A stretch of DNA of 64,000 nt from Manduca sexta (lineage: Eukaryota; Arthropoda; Insecta; Lepidoptera; Sphingidae), in contig NC_051136.1 of assembly GCF_014839805.1 (NCBI RefSeq), positions 3,384,861-3,448,860 on the forward strand. Reading direction: 5' to 3'. The stretch's first letter is position 1. Every line of letters begins with the position of its first letter. Under the pieces are notes generated by a model, which worked only from the letters and a program-made list of their open reading frames with translations, ran no database searches and was not told the origin of the DNA. Shown piece after piece: positions 34,455-45,764 of the stretch. The position numbers and the translations under genes are program-made.

Positions 34455-34885
34455 TTGCTGGTCTTTGAATAGCAGCTTAGTTGCTACATCTCCATCTTTT
34501 GCGTAGTTCCTACATAACTAACTTTGGAGAGTATTCGACTATGTATTTATAAATAGAGCTCCTTCGTCCCACATAAAGCACTTCACGATCTCGTCTCACA
34601 TGTTATAAGACCCTCTAGTAAACACTAACTGTAACTCCTTAGAAATTGTAGAGTACAGGAATTATCGAATAACTTGTTGAATAGCTTGTGACTTCGTCCA
34701 GGTTTCTTGGAAGGACATAGTCAAACATGTTATGTACTAAGGGATAGTGCTGCGTTTTGTTAGTAAAATATTTTTGGAATTAGTTTCGTAATTCGAAATT
34801 ATATTCTTCAATTATAGATCAAATTGATGATTATTTTATGAGTAGACCCACTATACTAACTTTATAAATTATTTAATATAGCTAC
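34455..34885. other. Non-coding DNA, nothing recognised
   Basis: No repeat family or coding signal was found. Confidence 0.45.
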
Positions 34886-34891
34886 TGATAT

Positions 34892-35184
34892 ATAATAATA
34901 ATACCCGCCCTGTATTCACTCTGCTAGGCCCAGACCTTCTTTACTACTGAGAGGGTTTACACTTAGTCCACCACGCTGGCCTAGTGCGGATTGACAGACT
35001 TCACATACCTTCGAAATTCTTATGCAAAATTTCCCAAATGATTAGGTTTCTCTTTACTGTTAAAGCAAGTGATAACTCTCGAATAATAAACACATAACTT
35101 TAGAGTCAGGTGCATGCACAATATAGATTTTGCAACTGCGTACATTAGTCTATCCGTTTCAATCCCAACTAAGCTATCGCCGGT
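34892..35184 (-). mobile_element. Family A SINE, diverged
   Basis: The order of body segments is kept (ACTGAGAGGGTTTAC, CTAGTGCGGATTGACAGACT, AAGCTATCGCCGG), with many substitutions and small deletions. It is clearly older than its neighbour at 35.5 kb. Confidence 0.8.
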
Positions 35185-35473
35185 TACTTGACATACTACA
35201 TAACATTTTGTCACAGTGGGCTCATACTTTTTAATTGCCTAATATGTAAAACAAAAGCTGAAAATTTACTTCACCAACGCTAGTTATCTACGTAAAATCC
35301 AGATCACAATTTATAAAACCAATGGTAACAATTAAAATAGATTCGGCGCGAGGTCGAGGGCTGGCTTTGAACAACTAACATGGAGCATGATTACTGTAAT
35401 TATAAAAAAATAGGTTTAGAAGTGTGTATCTTTAATGAAGTTCAGGGGATGTATTTCGGTCGTGTTTTCAAAA

Positions 35474-35827
35474 TATTCATAAGATTATAATAATATCAGC
35501 CCTGTATTATAATACTTGCCCACTGCTGAGCACGGGCCTCCTCTTCTACTGAGAGGGATTAGGCCTTAGTCCACCACGCTGGCCTAGTGCGGATTGGTAG
35601 ACTTCACACACCTTCGAAATTCCTATAGAGAACTTCTCAGATGTGCAGGTTTCCTCACGATGTTTCCCTTCACTGTTAAAGCGAACGATAAATTCACAAA
35701 GATTACACACATGATTATTTAGAAAAGTCAGAGGTGTGTGCCCTTGGGATTTGAACCTGCAGATATTCGTCTTGGCAGTCCGTTCCACACCCAACTAGGC
35801 TATCGCCGCTTATTATTCATAAGATTA
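35474..35827 (-). mobile_element. Family A SINE, full length with 14 bp target-site duplication
   Basis: The inserted part is about 35488-35813. TATTCATAAGATTA is duplicated perfectly at 35474-35487 and 35814-35827. The sequence is close to the family consensus as judged from other copies, and the tRNA-like boxes are intact, so the insertion is probably young and may be polymorphic. Its downstream edge lies only 49 bases from the candidate splice acceptor at 35875-35876. Confidence 0.92.
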
Positions 35828-35876
35828 AGCTTATATGAAATCACCACTTGACTAAATCAAATTTCTCTTGTTACAG

Positions 35877-36089
35877 GACGGGACGGCGTCGTGTGGAATA
35901 AACAGAATACAAGTCAAAATCAAGTGTCAAAGTCCATATGTCAATATATGTTAGTCTGTACGCTAGTTAGTTAAATAAATATATATGTCGAAATGCATAT
36001 AGCCGGGTGCGGACAAAGAACTGTTATCGCTTTTGTGGTGTTAGCTGTTACTAGTTCACCGAGAGCGATGCAGAATAACATTATCACAG
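35877..36089 (+). CDS. Candidate first coding exon: signal peptide of a secreted or membrane protein
   Basis: Seen directly: a pyrimidine-rich tract ends in CTCTTGTTACAG (AG at 35875-35876). A 213-base segment follows, then ACAG|GTCAGT with the donor GT at 36090-36091. Within it, ATG at 35993 opens a frame of 32 codons plus one base, so the intron would be phase 1. Residues 10-25 read TVIAFVVLAVTSSPRA, a hydrophobic core behind an arginine at position 9, like a signal peptide. Cleavage after S22 or A25 is possible. Three short upstream ATG frames start at 35938, 35948 and 35985. G is at -3 of the chosen ATG. Known: a phase-1 intron just after the signal peptide is common in genes for extracellular modular proteins. 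Inferred: this is an early exon of a + strand gene with large introns. No later exon was recognised, so the family is unknown. A chance frame is the main alternative. Confidence 0.35.
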
Positions 36090-36111
36090 GTCAGTGGTTT
36101 TTATAACGTTT

Positions 36112-36332
36112 TAATCTGTCTAGGTGGCTTTGTGTGTGGTGCGACACGGCTCTGAGCAACCAGGTTCGAATCCTGTTTCAGTAAAATTTTAGGGTTTTTT
36201 ATCATAATCAGCATTGAGTATGGAATTTTGGTCTGGCGATAGGCTCGCCCTTTATCAAAATATGGGACGGATAAGTATGGTGAAAAGAGCGTACTTAGAG
36301 GACCTCTGTCTACCAAAGTGAATGTTTTTTTT
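36112..36332 (+). mobile_element. Family D SINE, diverged, in the intron after the candidate exon
   Basis: GGTTCGAATCCTG (B box), TGGCGATAGGCTCGCCC and AAATATGGGACGGATAAGTA are in D order. The A-box region is degraded. It starts about 20 bases after the candidate donor, so that exon's intron would begin almost at once with repeat DNA. The 90-codon minus frame here is an artefact. Confidence 0.65.
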
Positions 36333-36334
36333 AA

Positions 36335-37010
36335 TGCGGCTTTCGTATGTTGGTTTAATTCCATTCTAAACATTCTTTAAAGATAAATTTTTAAATCGTC
36401 AATATTATTTGTATGCACAAAATGAAATTGAAATGTCAGTTTTAACAATAATATTTTAATCAGTCACCTTGCTTTTATATATTATATTAGGGTTTTTTTA
36501 TTTAATAAATACTTTCTATTTAAGCATTGAAAAAACATCCTTATGTTTCCAATAATTTAAGTAAAAAATTATAACTACACACGATATAATAAGACACGAT
36601 ATAACAATAATTAAGATCGTTATCAATTCTCATTCAGCTTAAAATATTTCTTCCATTATCTTAACTTTAATTACAATAATTAACATTAAGACGACACACA
36701 TAGGCCGACGTCTATTCGATTGTGTTCGAGTTCTTTCATCTGAAATGCCTTAAAATACCTTTTTGTTATGTTATTGCGCACCTTTATTACTCGAATTAAA
36801 GCTTTGATTTAAAAAATGATTAAACTACTTTTAAATATATTCTCTAAAATATATATTAAAACAACTATTAATATAATAATAAAACAATCAAATGCACGAA
36901 CAATTCCGCTTCCTAAATTATCGTATGCGTTATGAACATTAATAACTCAACTCATTTGTCATAAAATGTTTCGGCAATTAATCTGTTTCGTACTGCAATT
37001 CAATTTTGCA
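36335..37010. other. AT-rich non-coding DNA, nothing recognised
   Basis: A short direct repeat of ACACGATATAA (near 36580 and 36595) is the only structure seen. Confidence 0.45.
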
Positions 37011-37014
37011 TAAA

Positions 37015-37062
37015 CATGAGCTCATTTTATCCCCGAATGGCTAGACAGAGATGCACTAGGGT
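37015..37062 (-). mobile_element. Family D SINE, tail-side fragment
   Basis: TTTTATCCCCGAATGGCTAG and AGAGATGCACTAGGGTGC match the 3' part of D on the minus strand. The rest is absent, and a family E element follows. Confidence 0.45.
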
Positions 37063-37092
37063 GCATAGTAGTAGTACCAGTAGGGTCATGTT

Positions 37093-37470
37093 AGATTGAC
37101 CATGGCGTAGTTGTAATTCACACGGTTCGAGTACTACTAGTGCGCTGAGGTACTGGGTTTAAATCCGGGGTCGGGCCAAAATAGTTGTGACTGGATTTTT
37201 CCATCTTAAAATTTATTCAGTCGCAGCTCGGAGTCAAAGTTGGTGGTGTGATACCACTGTGCTGCGGAAAGCACGTATAACTCTCTCTCCGGTCATGTCA
37301 CATTGCCGTCTATAGAACTATGAGAGTAAAGGAATAGAGAGTGCATCACAGTATTGCGGACACACTTGTGCACTATAATATCTCCTGCGTACCCAAGTAC
37401 GTAGTAACAGCCAACTGTTCTCCGTTGAGATTGGCCGCCCTAGTTAAAATTCGGTTAGGAAGGAATTAAT
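37093..37470 (+). mobile_element. Family E SINE, the only full-length copy
   Basis: The head has an A-box-like TGGCGTAGTTGTAA and a B-box-like GGGTTTAAATCC. The body runs through GCACGTATAACTCTCTCTCC, GAGTGCATCACAGTATTGCG and TCTCCTGCGTACCCAAGTAC to GAGATTGGCCGCCC and an AATTAATAA-type end. The head resembles that of D but the body is unrelated, suggesting a shared tRNA-derived promoter module on different bodies. Confidence 0.75.
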
Positions 37471-37474
37471 AAAG

Positions 37475-38740
37475 GGTTTGTTAATACTAAAGATTATATT
37501 TGTCTCTTGATATTATGGGGCGAGCCTATCGCTTAACATGCTATATACTCATGTCTCTGTACGATGTTAAAATTGAATTCAGAACTTCAAAACAAAATAA
37601 ATATTAAAATGCACATTATAATACTAGGAACTTCGAAGTCTAGACTATGTTTAACAAGCTCTGTTCTCAAGATGATATGAAGATGATCATCATCTCATCA
37701 AGATCCTACCGCTTAAATATTATTAAACTCAGAATCTCGGATTCAAGCCTTCTTTAGTAGGACTCGGCAGTTTTTTCTTATTTCCCCGGTACTTAAATAA
37801 TTATAATTAACGATCACAATTTTAATCTCGAAAATATACCAATCAACATAAATCATATTTAATTTAAAAAAATATTCTGATTGGTTTTCGCGATAGATCA
37901 AACAAGATATTTAGATTGTTTATGAAAACATCGATAAGAAGAAATGATTACGTAATAAAAAAAAAACAATACAGTGTTTAACGTTCGATCATCTACCAAA
38001 AACACGGCTCTTTACTCACAAAAAAGACTGCACCGAATTCCTTTGTGCTGAAGACTTATTGGTGGAAAATTCTCCTCGCAATGTTCTCCAAGATTAATAG
38101 GTGTAAGTGGCAACCCTTTCTACGTAATCGGCTGGAAAGGAGAAACATTTTTTATTTCAAATTGATAATGGCTGTTAGCTGGATAGCCTTTACTGTGTCA
38201 GCGAGCAAAAAAAGCAATTAGCTTAGAGGCATTATTTTTTATAAAAAAAAAATATTTTGTTTTAAAGGCACAGGACGGCGTGGGTTGTTGTTCTAAATTT
38301 AGACAAACTAGTAAATGAGTTTTTTTTTTGTTCGTCCGTAAATGTAAGTGCGAAAAACATTTTTGTCAATCATAAACTAAATATTAACACATCGTTTGCA
38401 ATAATTAGGATTTGGGCACAAATTTTTGAGTGCTATCTGGATTAAGTACTGTCCCTAGTTAAAGTCATTATTATATGTTTTGATTGTATAATGTGTGTCT
38501 TAAATAAATAAAAAAAAATGCCAATATTTATGTAAGTACATATTTTATAAATAAAACACGACTATCATTTTGCTTACAGTACTGTTTATCAATAAATCCA
38601 TTATAATAGCCCATAGATAATGTTATTACCCATAAGAAAATCTAATTTTAGCTTCGACACATTACAGATTTAAGTCGGTTCGTACCAACAATAATAACAA
38701 TTCATTATTAGGTCGTAGTGTAGATGTATATTAAAACTCA
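37475..38740. other. AT-rich DNA with one GC-richer patch
   Basis: 38030-38290 is somewhat GC-richer and repeat-free; the rest is ordinary AT-rich DNA. A small ATGATCATCATCT foldback lies near 37684. Confidence 0.4.
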
Positions 38741-38742
38741 TA

Positions 38743-38950
38743 AATAATAATATCAGCCCTGTTTTATATACTTTCCCACTGCTGGTACGGGCCTTTTCTA
38801 CTACTGAGATGGATTAGGCCTTAGTCCACCATGCTGGCCTAGTGCGGATTGGTAAACACACACCCTCAAAGTCCTACAGAAAACTTCTCAGGTATACAGG
38901 TTTCCTCACAATATTTTCTTTCACCGAGAAAGCAAGCTATAAACAAAATT
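38743..38950 (-). mobile_element. Family A SINE, 5'-truncated
   Basis: Tail and 3' two thirds are present in minus orientation. It stops at TTTCACCGAGAAAGCAAGCTAT and lacks the tRNA-like head. Confidence 0.8.
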
Positions 38951-38954
38951 TTAT

Positions 38955-39650
38955 TTAATTTGTGAATTAAAACTCATGCAGGATTATTTTGATATTGACG
39001 TCAAAAAGGCGCTGATAAAAATAATCTAAATCCTCACCAAACTTGTAAATGTACGATTTGATACGGTCTGATATTAAAATGGGAACAGTATAATCCGTCC
39101 CCTAAACTAACGCTCACAAACCTTCGGGATTTTACACCTTATTACCTATCCCATCCCACATCGAAAAACTTCTAAAGGGCTCAAATATATTCAAGTACCG
39201 GTCGTATACAAAAAAAGTTACACAGGGACAAACCGAGGCATGCTCTGAATTATAATTATACATACATATTTGAAATTCGCCAGCGGCCAGCCTCGGAAAC
39301 TTTTATTAATGGCCTTGTCAGTCTTTTATGTACAAAAAACGCTGGCTTAATGTTCGGGGGTCTGTTGAAGCGATATTCGCGAGACATGTGTTTTACTTTG
39401 TGAAAGTTGTTTATTTTTAGTTCTTTGTCGGCAGTTAGGTATGGATGTGTCAAGTGATGGAAGAATTACATAACTGCCCTCATGAGTCATGGCATTGAAG
39501 TGACTATTTAATTTGGTCTCTTTCTGGTTATTTTGTTAGGGTTCAACCGGTCATAACTTTACTTTATTAATCAAGGTTTGCTCCCTTGTTTCTTTGTCTA
39601 GGTTATTTATCTATACTTACGGATATCAAATCGTAGATTATACGTGTTAG
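38955..39650. other. Non-coding DNA with a repeat-free patch
   Basis: 39270-39450 is GC-richer and includes TTTTATTAATGGCCTTGTCA, a Hox-like AT core. The 65-codon minus frame over it has no domain. Confidence 0.3.
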
Positions 39651-39652
39651 TA

Positions 39653-39866
39653 TCTATCCATTTATAAAACAAAGTCCCCTTTTCTGTCTTTGTGTATGTT
39701 ATCGATTTTCTCAAAATCTACTGAACGGATTTTTATGAAATTTGATATGGAGATAGTTTAAGACCGTGGGAAGGTTATGGGCTACATTCTATCCCAGGAG
39801 AATATAGAGCGGGACTTTTATCCCGGAAACCTCCCTCAAACGGTCAAAGCTGCGAGTAAAAGCTGT
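39653..39866 (+). mobile_element. Helitron-like element, decayed 3' terminus
   Basis: It begins TCTATCCATTTATAAAACAA and carries the CTGAACGGATTTTTATGAAA and GACTTTTATCCCGGAAAC segments shared with 51.2-51.5 kb. It ends GCGAGTAAAAGCTGT, where CTAG has become CTGT. Confidence 0.7.
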
Positions 39867-39869
39867 CGG

Positions 39870-41140
39870 CAAATTAACACGTGACGCGAGAAATGAGTAA
39901 CGCAACGTAACAGATCGATATTCGAAGTTTTTGTCTGTTTACTATGTTCGTGGGCGTATAATGCCAAAACCAATGATCGGATTAATTTTAAAATATTAAA
40001 CTAATATTCCATTTTTAAGTATGAGTTTAGTTTTATATTTATTTGTAATAAGCTACACCTACAGCACTTCATATAACTTTCAATGCAATGAAAAAATAAG
40101 GTACAGTTATATGTTTGCTACTAATGGGCAAACAGCATTTACCACTAACAACATATTTAATTAATATGAATAACATAAATCTTTAGCTGTAAAGATTTAT
40201 TTGAAAACACACGTGGGGCATCATGTCTTTTTGTTTTTAAACTGTAACCTTTGTGCTAGAATTTTATAGAATTCCTTCTAAGCTCGCTGGAATTCTGACT
40301 GGCCTGAGTAATGGATAAATAAAATTCAACTAAAAGTTTTCTATTAGTTTAGAAGTACGCTGGAATGAAATGGGAAATATTTTATAATAATGATTTATGG
40401 AAAGCTGAGCTCTTTTAGATTTTTTTTCGTTTCGTTGCAGTAGTGGGGTTAACAAAGACATAACAGCATTTTAATGATAGATTTAATAATACAGAAAATT
40501 TTGCAGAGATTTCGATTATGCTAATAATATTTGTATAAATAGAATTTAGTGAAGGTTTTATTGTTAAAGAAAATATTTTTTTCATACAAATAAATTAATT
40601 CTACAATAAATTTGGGATACTTTATATTCTAATAAATGGAATGCATTTTTTAGAAATGACTCACGCATACGGACATGGAAACAAAATCTAGATTTTTTTC
40701 TAGATTTATCTATTTATTTGTAATTTTTTGACAAGGGCATACATTACCGCGGTGACACATATCTTAAAAATTCATCAGTGCTGCCAATATAACAAAGACT
40801 AATTCAAGTTATTGAATTAAAATAGTCATTACAATTTTGATAAAATTTGAACACAATTTTAAAAATACGCAGTACCTACTCTTAAACCTAATCGAAAAGG
40901 CCGCCTCGGACCATTCCTGATGCAAAGGTGCCCATAACACTGCCAAGATCTAGTAAATTCATACAGAATCGGCAACCCAGTTAATATATCACCTGATGAT
41001 AAGTGGTCACCATCTTTGACCACGATGCTAGTAATAAATATAACGCCCTCAAATTTGCAATTCCTAAAAAGAGGTACTAAGTTATAGGCATAAGAATGTA
41101 ACAATAGCAATTGTTATACACTTAAAATGCAAATAATCAA
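39870..41140. other. AT-rich non-coding DNA, nothing recognised
   Basis: A 9-base inverted repeat, AAATCTAGA and TCTAGATTT, lies near 40686-40710. An 83-codon minus frame at 40859-41110 has no domain. Confidence 0.4.
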
Positions 41141-41145
41141 TTATC

Positions 41146-41272
41146 CCGTTTCTAACAGGCCGGCATAATTGTGTCGATTGTCGATCTCTCGTCAATCGAC
41201 ATTCTATTTGACTCCATTTCTTATACCATCAGTTACAGTGGAGTCACTTACACAAGCCTCTATAAAAAAATT
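41146..41272 (+). mobile_element. Family C 3' half with a compensated stem
   Basis: The stem arms read GTCGATTG (41173-41180) and CAATCGAC (41193-41200). Relative to other copies both arms changed so that pairing is kept. The intervening loop is shortened, and the element ends in CTCTATAAAAAAATT. Confidence 0.7.
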
Positions 41273-41274
41273 GC

Positions 41275-43290
41275 TAAAATTTAACGACCCTAAAAATAGA
41301 TCGTGGAACGGGAGTGGGATGAAGACTCCGTAACAATCACCAGATATTTCTTCACAAAAACTAAATACTTCAGACATATAATAATTTAGTATAATATAAG
41401 TTTAATATTTTCTCGATTTTTGTATTGTATGTTACAGTTAGCATGGTTATAACATTATGTTTTGTTTTTTTGCTGGAGGTTTCACTGATACCTATAACAC
41501 AGGTTCTCCTAGCATAGGTATCAGCAGATCATTTTCTTATTGTGACAAATGTAATGCAATTAACTGCTCTGTAACATTTGTACACAAACTGAATTTTGTA
41601 ACATTTGTCTGTTTTAATACAAATAAATTTATTATTATTATAATACAAACTTAATATTCGGATATTGAGAAATTAGTTTTCCCGGAGACTCGCCAAGCTT
41701 CACTGCTCGGTGTCATGCGTGCCACTGATCCTGGCTTACAGGAGTTGTGGTGGTGGGTGTGAGGGCGGGAAAGTCTAAACTTAATATTCCAAGCCATAAT
41801 ACAAGCAATACGCCAAGAAATTTAAATTCGCTCCAGAACCCGCGGCAGTCATTTCGCACACTTGACAGATCCGGCACCGTTTGTCGAATATGTAGGAGTT
41901 ATTATTTATTGCTTTGAAGCTCGGAGTATGAATGCTTCTGATATTACAATGGCTTGGTTACGTGAGCACCAACACGTTTTGTTCGGATTTTCAATCACTA
42001 CACTGTTTTTTTTGTTGAATCTCGGCTTAACATATTGTCTATTATCAATAAAGAATCGGATGCGTGCCTTGAGAATATGTTATCGGTTTGGTGTTTTTGT
42101 TGGAGATTAGCAAAATTTTTTCTTGCTTCCACGTGTTTTAGTGGTTCTGCTAAAATTTGAGAACCAGCTTATTATTTTTGAGCAATGAAATAGTAAATAA
42201 GATTATATCTCTATTACCTAGGATGTTTAGTAATAAGAATGAATTACCGTCTGAAAGACATAAATACGGACTTTGATTATATACCAATTAATTTATGATA
42301 AGTAGAATCAAATATGAACCTAGCAACTAATAAAAAATCTTTTCTCAATACTATAGAGAATATTTCATTGTCGATGATGGTAAATAGTAAAAAAAAATAT
42401 CTTAAAATTTTATTTGAAATAGTTTAGAACTGACTTAAGAAACATATCGGTTGTAGATGCATTGAAAATAATAGAGAAATAAAATGTAAACTCCATATAA
42501 TGTCTAATTCCAGTGGGTATTCTAGATCTCCATCCAAACATACAAATAAACACGTTTCTTTATTTACGTCAACCAATCCCCTCTGAACGGCCCTAAATGT
42601 TTTCCAAACAGAAGATTAGCGACAGATTCAAATGCCTACCAATTGAACAGATTCTGTCTCGCAAAAACTCGATGTTGTAAAACTCGAGGGCGGCTGGGAA
42701 ATAAATCTCTTAGCGACAGATAAGGTCGGACTTGGGAAGATCTTAATGCCTAATAAAATGTGAAAGAAATAACAGAAGGGAATTACGATGAGTTTCGGCG
42801 ATCACATTCTGATTTTATGTCTTCTAAGGATATATTTTTTTCTTTTTGATTTCTATATTTAGATGCTGCGGCTGATAGAATAATTATGGTTTTTAATAAA
42901 TATACCTCAGCAGTGTATGAATTTTTATATTTAGTATTTTAATTATTTTGATTTTTTGATTGTTTAAGCAACACTTCAAGTCAATAATGTAATTGTTATA
43001 CTTCATGTAGGCATCTAATTATGACCTTCAAGTAAATGTTTTATTTCAACATTTTACAAAAAATTTAACGAGAACAATACTTATCAATAATCGTAGTCTT
43101 AGCGATAAGACAAACGTGACGTTAAATTAAATTGGTAAACAAAAACTAGTCGTCAAGTCACCCTGATACTACAATAAATCTTAATAGCATAGATAAAACG
43201 GGAGATTTGGAAACGTAGGTTTTACTCGAGCTGCGACAAAAAAGGATACGCCAGATCGTTGACTTTTTCCAAATATAAAATTGTATTGTT
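41275..43290. other. Non-coding DNA with two GC-richer patches
   Basis: 41680-41870 (for example GGTGTCATGCGTGCCACTGA) and 42580-42740 are GC-richer and match no family here. An 82-codon plus frame at 41862-42110 has one hydrophobic segment but no recognisable domain and no splice support, so I do not call it. Confidence 0.35.
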
Positions 43291-43296
43291 ATAAAT

Positions 43297-43441
43297 AGAA
43301 TATTGTAGCCAGTGTAACTACTGGACGTAGTAAGACTTAACATCTCATGTCTCAGGATGGCGAGCGCAGTGGAATACCAAACGATACTTTGTAATTCAGG
43401 TTGTTGGATGGTGTTTCTACTGTTTATGGGCGGTTGTATCG
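43297..43441 (+). mobile_element. Family B retroelement, upstream part (interrupted)
   Basis: It starts at ATTGTAGCCAGTGTAACTAC and runs to GGGCGGTTGTATCGC, where a foreign ~740 base segment begins. The end of B reappears at 44183. Confidence 0.8.
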
Positions 43442-44182
43442 CGTTGTATAATAGACGACCGACCGATCATTTTGTTGCACCAGCCTTAAAATTTATAATC
43501 TTAATTATATTGACCAAGATCTGCGACAAAATATGAAATGAAAATATTATGTTTGTAAATGTAGGCGTATGCACGCTGTACACTGACTGTTTCATAGTTT
43601 TTATAATTTTTTAGTATTATTGTTTTTTTCCGTTAGTTTTTAGTTATTGCTAAATACTTTTATGTGGATTTTCTCCGCAATTTTACGGTGATGTGCGTGT
43701 ATTAGCTTATATAATTAATCAGACTTTGTATAGAAAAGACTTATTAAAAAATATATATATATTTAATAACAATATTATAAATGAATAGACAATTGATGAC
43801 AAAAAATAAAGCCCGGAGTTTCTTTCTGCCTTTCTTCTTCGGGTAGTCATCGCTTAGGTAGTTAGTGAAAGGCTGGTAGGTTAGCTAGGTTAGGGCTTTT
43901 ATTGTCCTCACCGGTGAGGATCGCGACGCGTTTCTCCCTTATTGCTTATTTAAAAATACATACATACATAATTTTATTTCTTTTTCTTCCCCGCCAGCCC
44001 GAGCTGGCTTCTTTGTTTACTAAGTATATTTTTCATTTATTTTATTGTCTTTGTTTATATAAGCTAATCTAATTAAGTAATAATTGAATATTCTCATGTA
44101 CCTTGACTTATCATAAGTGCAACTATGTTCGCCTACGTGATGAATAAAGCATTTTTTTTTTATTTTTTTTTATTTTTATTCG
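43442..44182 (+). mobile_element. Family J LINE 3' end inserted in family B
   Basis: This ~740 base block splits a B element. Its right end, AAGTGCAACTATGTTCGCCTACGTGATGAATAAAGC then a T-rich (ATTTTT)n tail, recurs at 46.9 kb as an independent fragment. It has an AATAAA just before the tail and no coding frame, fitting a LINE 3' untranslated region. A few bases of B were lost at the junction and no clean target-site duplication was seen. Confidence 0.65.
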
Positions 44183-44232
44183 ATCAAGCGAACGGCAAGC
44201 TCGTCTCATCATTCAAAATAATAAAAAGAGAT
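44183..44232 (+). mobile_element. Family B retroelement, 3' end (interrupted)
   Basis: ATCAAGCGAACGGCAAGCTC to CATTCAAAATAATAAAAAG is the displaced terminus of the B element begun at 43297. Confidence 0.8.
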
Positions 44233-44354
44233 ATATTATATATAATAAGTGTTACCTATATGTTTATTGTATACATAGGTACTGTGATAATATAAATACG
44301 CTTAAATTTTACGGATACTTTGATATTAGTGGAGCGTGAAGAAGCAATTAAATA

Positions 44355-44480
44355 GATCGGCATTACTGTGTCAATTGTCCGGATAAGTTTATCTAAGCGG
44401 TCGACATGTTTTTAGGTATCTCTTCCCTAACCATGAGATGCAATGAGGCCACTTCGCCGTGCACACAATAAAACAAAAAA
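44355..44480 (+). mobile_element. Family C retroelement, diverged 3' half
   Basis: CGGCATTACTGTGTCAATTG and GGCCACTTCGCCGTGCACAC are in C order. The stem-loop is largely destroyed. Confidence 0.55.
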
Positions 44481-44669
44481 GTAACCTTAAAAATTGCATT
44501 ATTAGACAAAACACATAGATAAAGTTAATAACCGAATTATTATATTTTTTCTTCAAATGTATCCTAATTTCCACTTTCATCCATTAATATATCTTTCATA
44601 TAATAGGCTAAATCTATCAATTAAATATTTTCCAACTATGGTAAAAGAAAAAAACAACAAGAAGTTTGA

Positions 44670-44795
44670 ATTACAAAGCTCTGTATAACATTAAACTGCG
44701 CTCGACATCGTGAGAAATATTTTGATATAAATTCCCAATGTCCAGTTATTTTACTGGCCGACTAACACTACAATAATTCCTGCACACCATTGCTT
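44670..44795 (-). mobile_element. Family B retroelement, internal fragment
   Basis: TTACAAAGCTCTGTATAACA, CTGCGCTCGACATCGTGAGA and AATGTCCAGTTATTTTACTGG are diverged B segments on the minus strand, without either end. Confidence 0.55.
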
Positions 44796-44807
44796 CCCGA
44801 TTTTTTT

Positions 44808-45060
44808 TTCGCGAGCACGTAAATGTGACCCCAATGTACCTGATTTTAGGGTCCAGATAAAATGTCGATTAACGAGAGATAACTACCCTTCAGTCAACAT
44901 AATTATGCCGGTCTGTTTGATCCGGGTATATACAGGCTGATCCCAAACGCGACACACTTACATGGATCACTACAGTTATAACCTAGTATATAACCTTATA
45001 ACCTAGTGTATGATGGTCACTTTACTGACAGATACGAAATATATTCTACCACCCTTTGTT
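44808..45060 (-). mobile_element. Family C retroelement, nearly complete
   Basis: It covers the whole family order from a CACGTAAATGTGACC start to ATATATTCTACCACC, with a short internal tandem duplication of TATAACCTAGT near 44970-45010. Confidence 0.7.
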
Positions 45061-45109
45061 ACCACTTTATATAAAAGATTAATGATTTTTGAAATGAAAG
45101 TGATTACAG

Positions 45110-45195
45110 CATAGACAGGTGCGAGCCCCAATAGAATCATGATAAATGATCACTCAGTGACTGTTACAAAGTGATTCGAACGTGTCAAAACGTAT
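45110..45195 (-). mobile_element. Possible family C relic
   Basis: GAGCCCCAATAGAATCATGA and the next ~60 bases resemble the stem-loop region of C on the minus strand, with many changes. Confidence 0.3.
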
Positions 45196-45764
45196 GTTTA
45201 TGAGTTTCAAACTGTGCCTTTACTGAAATATGGAATTTGTTGCGTAGTGTAAGATCTGATTATTTCCAGTGTCTAATGAATATTTTGGAGAAATTGAATT
45301 GTCTCTTCACGGCTTTATCCTTTTATAATGTTGGATGGAGCAAGACAACGTGTTAAATAGATTTGTGAAATAATGCTGGCATGTTCATACCTACTCCAAT
45401 AAAATTGTACACATTAAAAATATTTTAAATTATTATAATTGTAGGGAAAGGCGCAAAAAAACATGCGGTATTGAATTACTTTGTTGATGTCAAGTATTGC
45501 GTTGTCATGGCGATGACGTATGTTTATTCACGGATCACACACGCGTGATAATCGACGAAAAAAGAAACTCCTCACCAAACTCATCCGACAGCCTCTATTA
45601 TATTCCAAATCGTGTCCATTCCATTCTCAGGTTATCTGGAAGAAATCGCGATAAGATCGCCAATTGTAATGTACAATAAAGTGTAATAATAATAAAAAAA
45701 CTCCATAACCTGAACCCGTTGTTATTTGTTGTTTGTTGTTATTTGTTGAAACACACAATTTTGA

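Noticed and set aside
41862..42110. 82-codon frame with a hydrophobic segment
   Set aside because: No recognisable domain, no conserved neighbours, and such frames are expected by chance in 64 kb.
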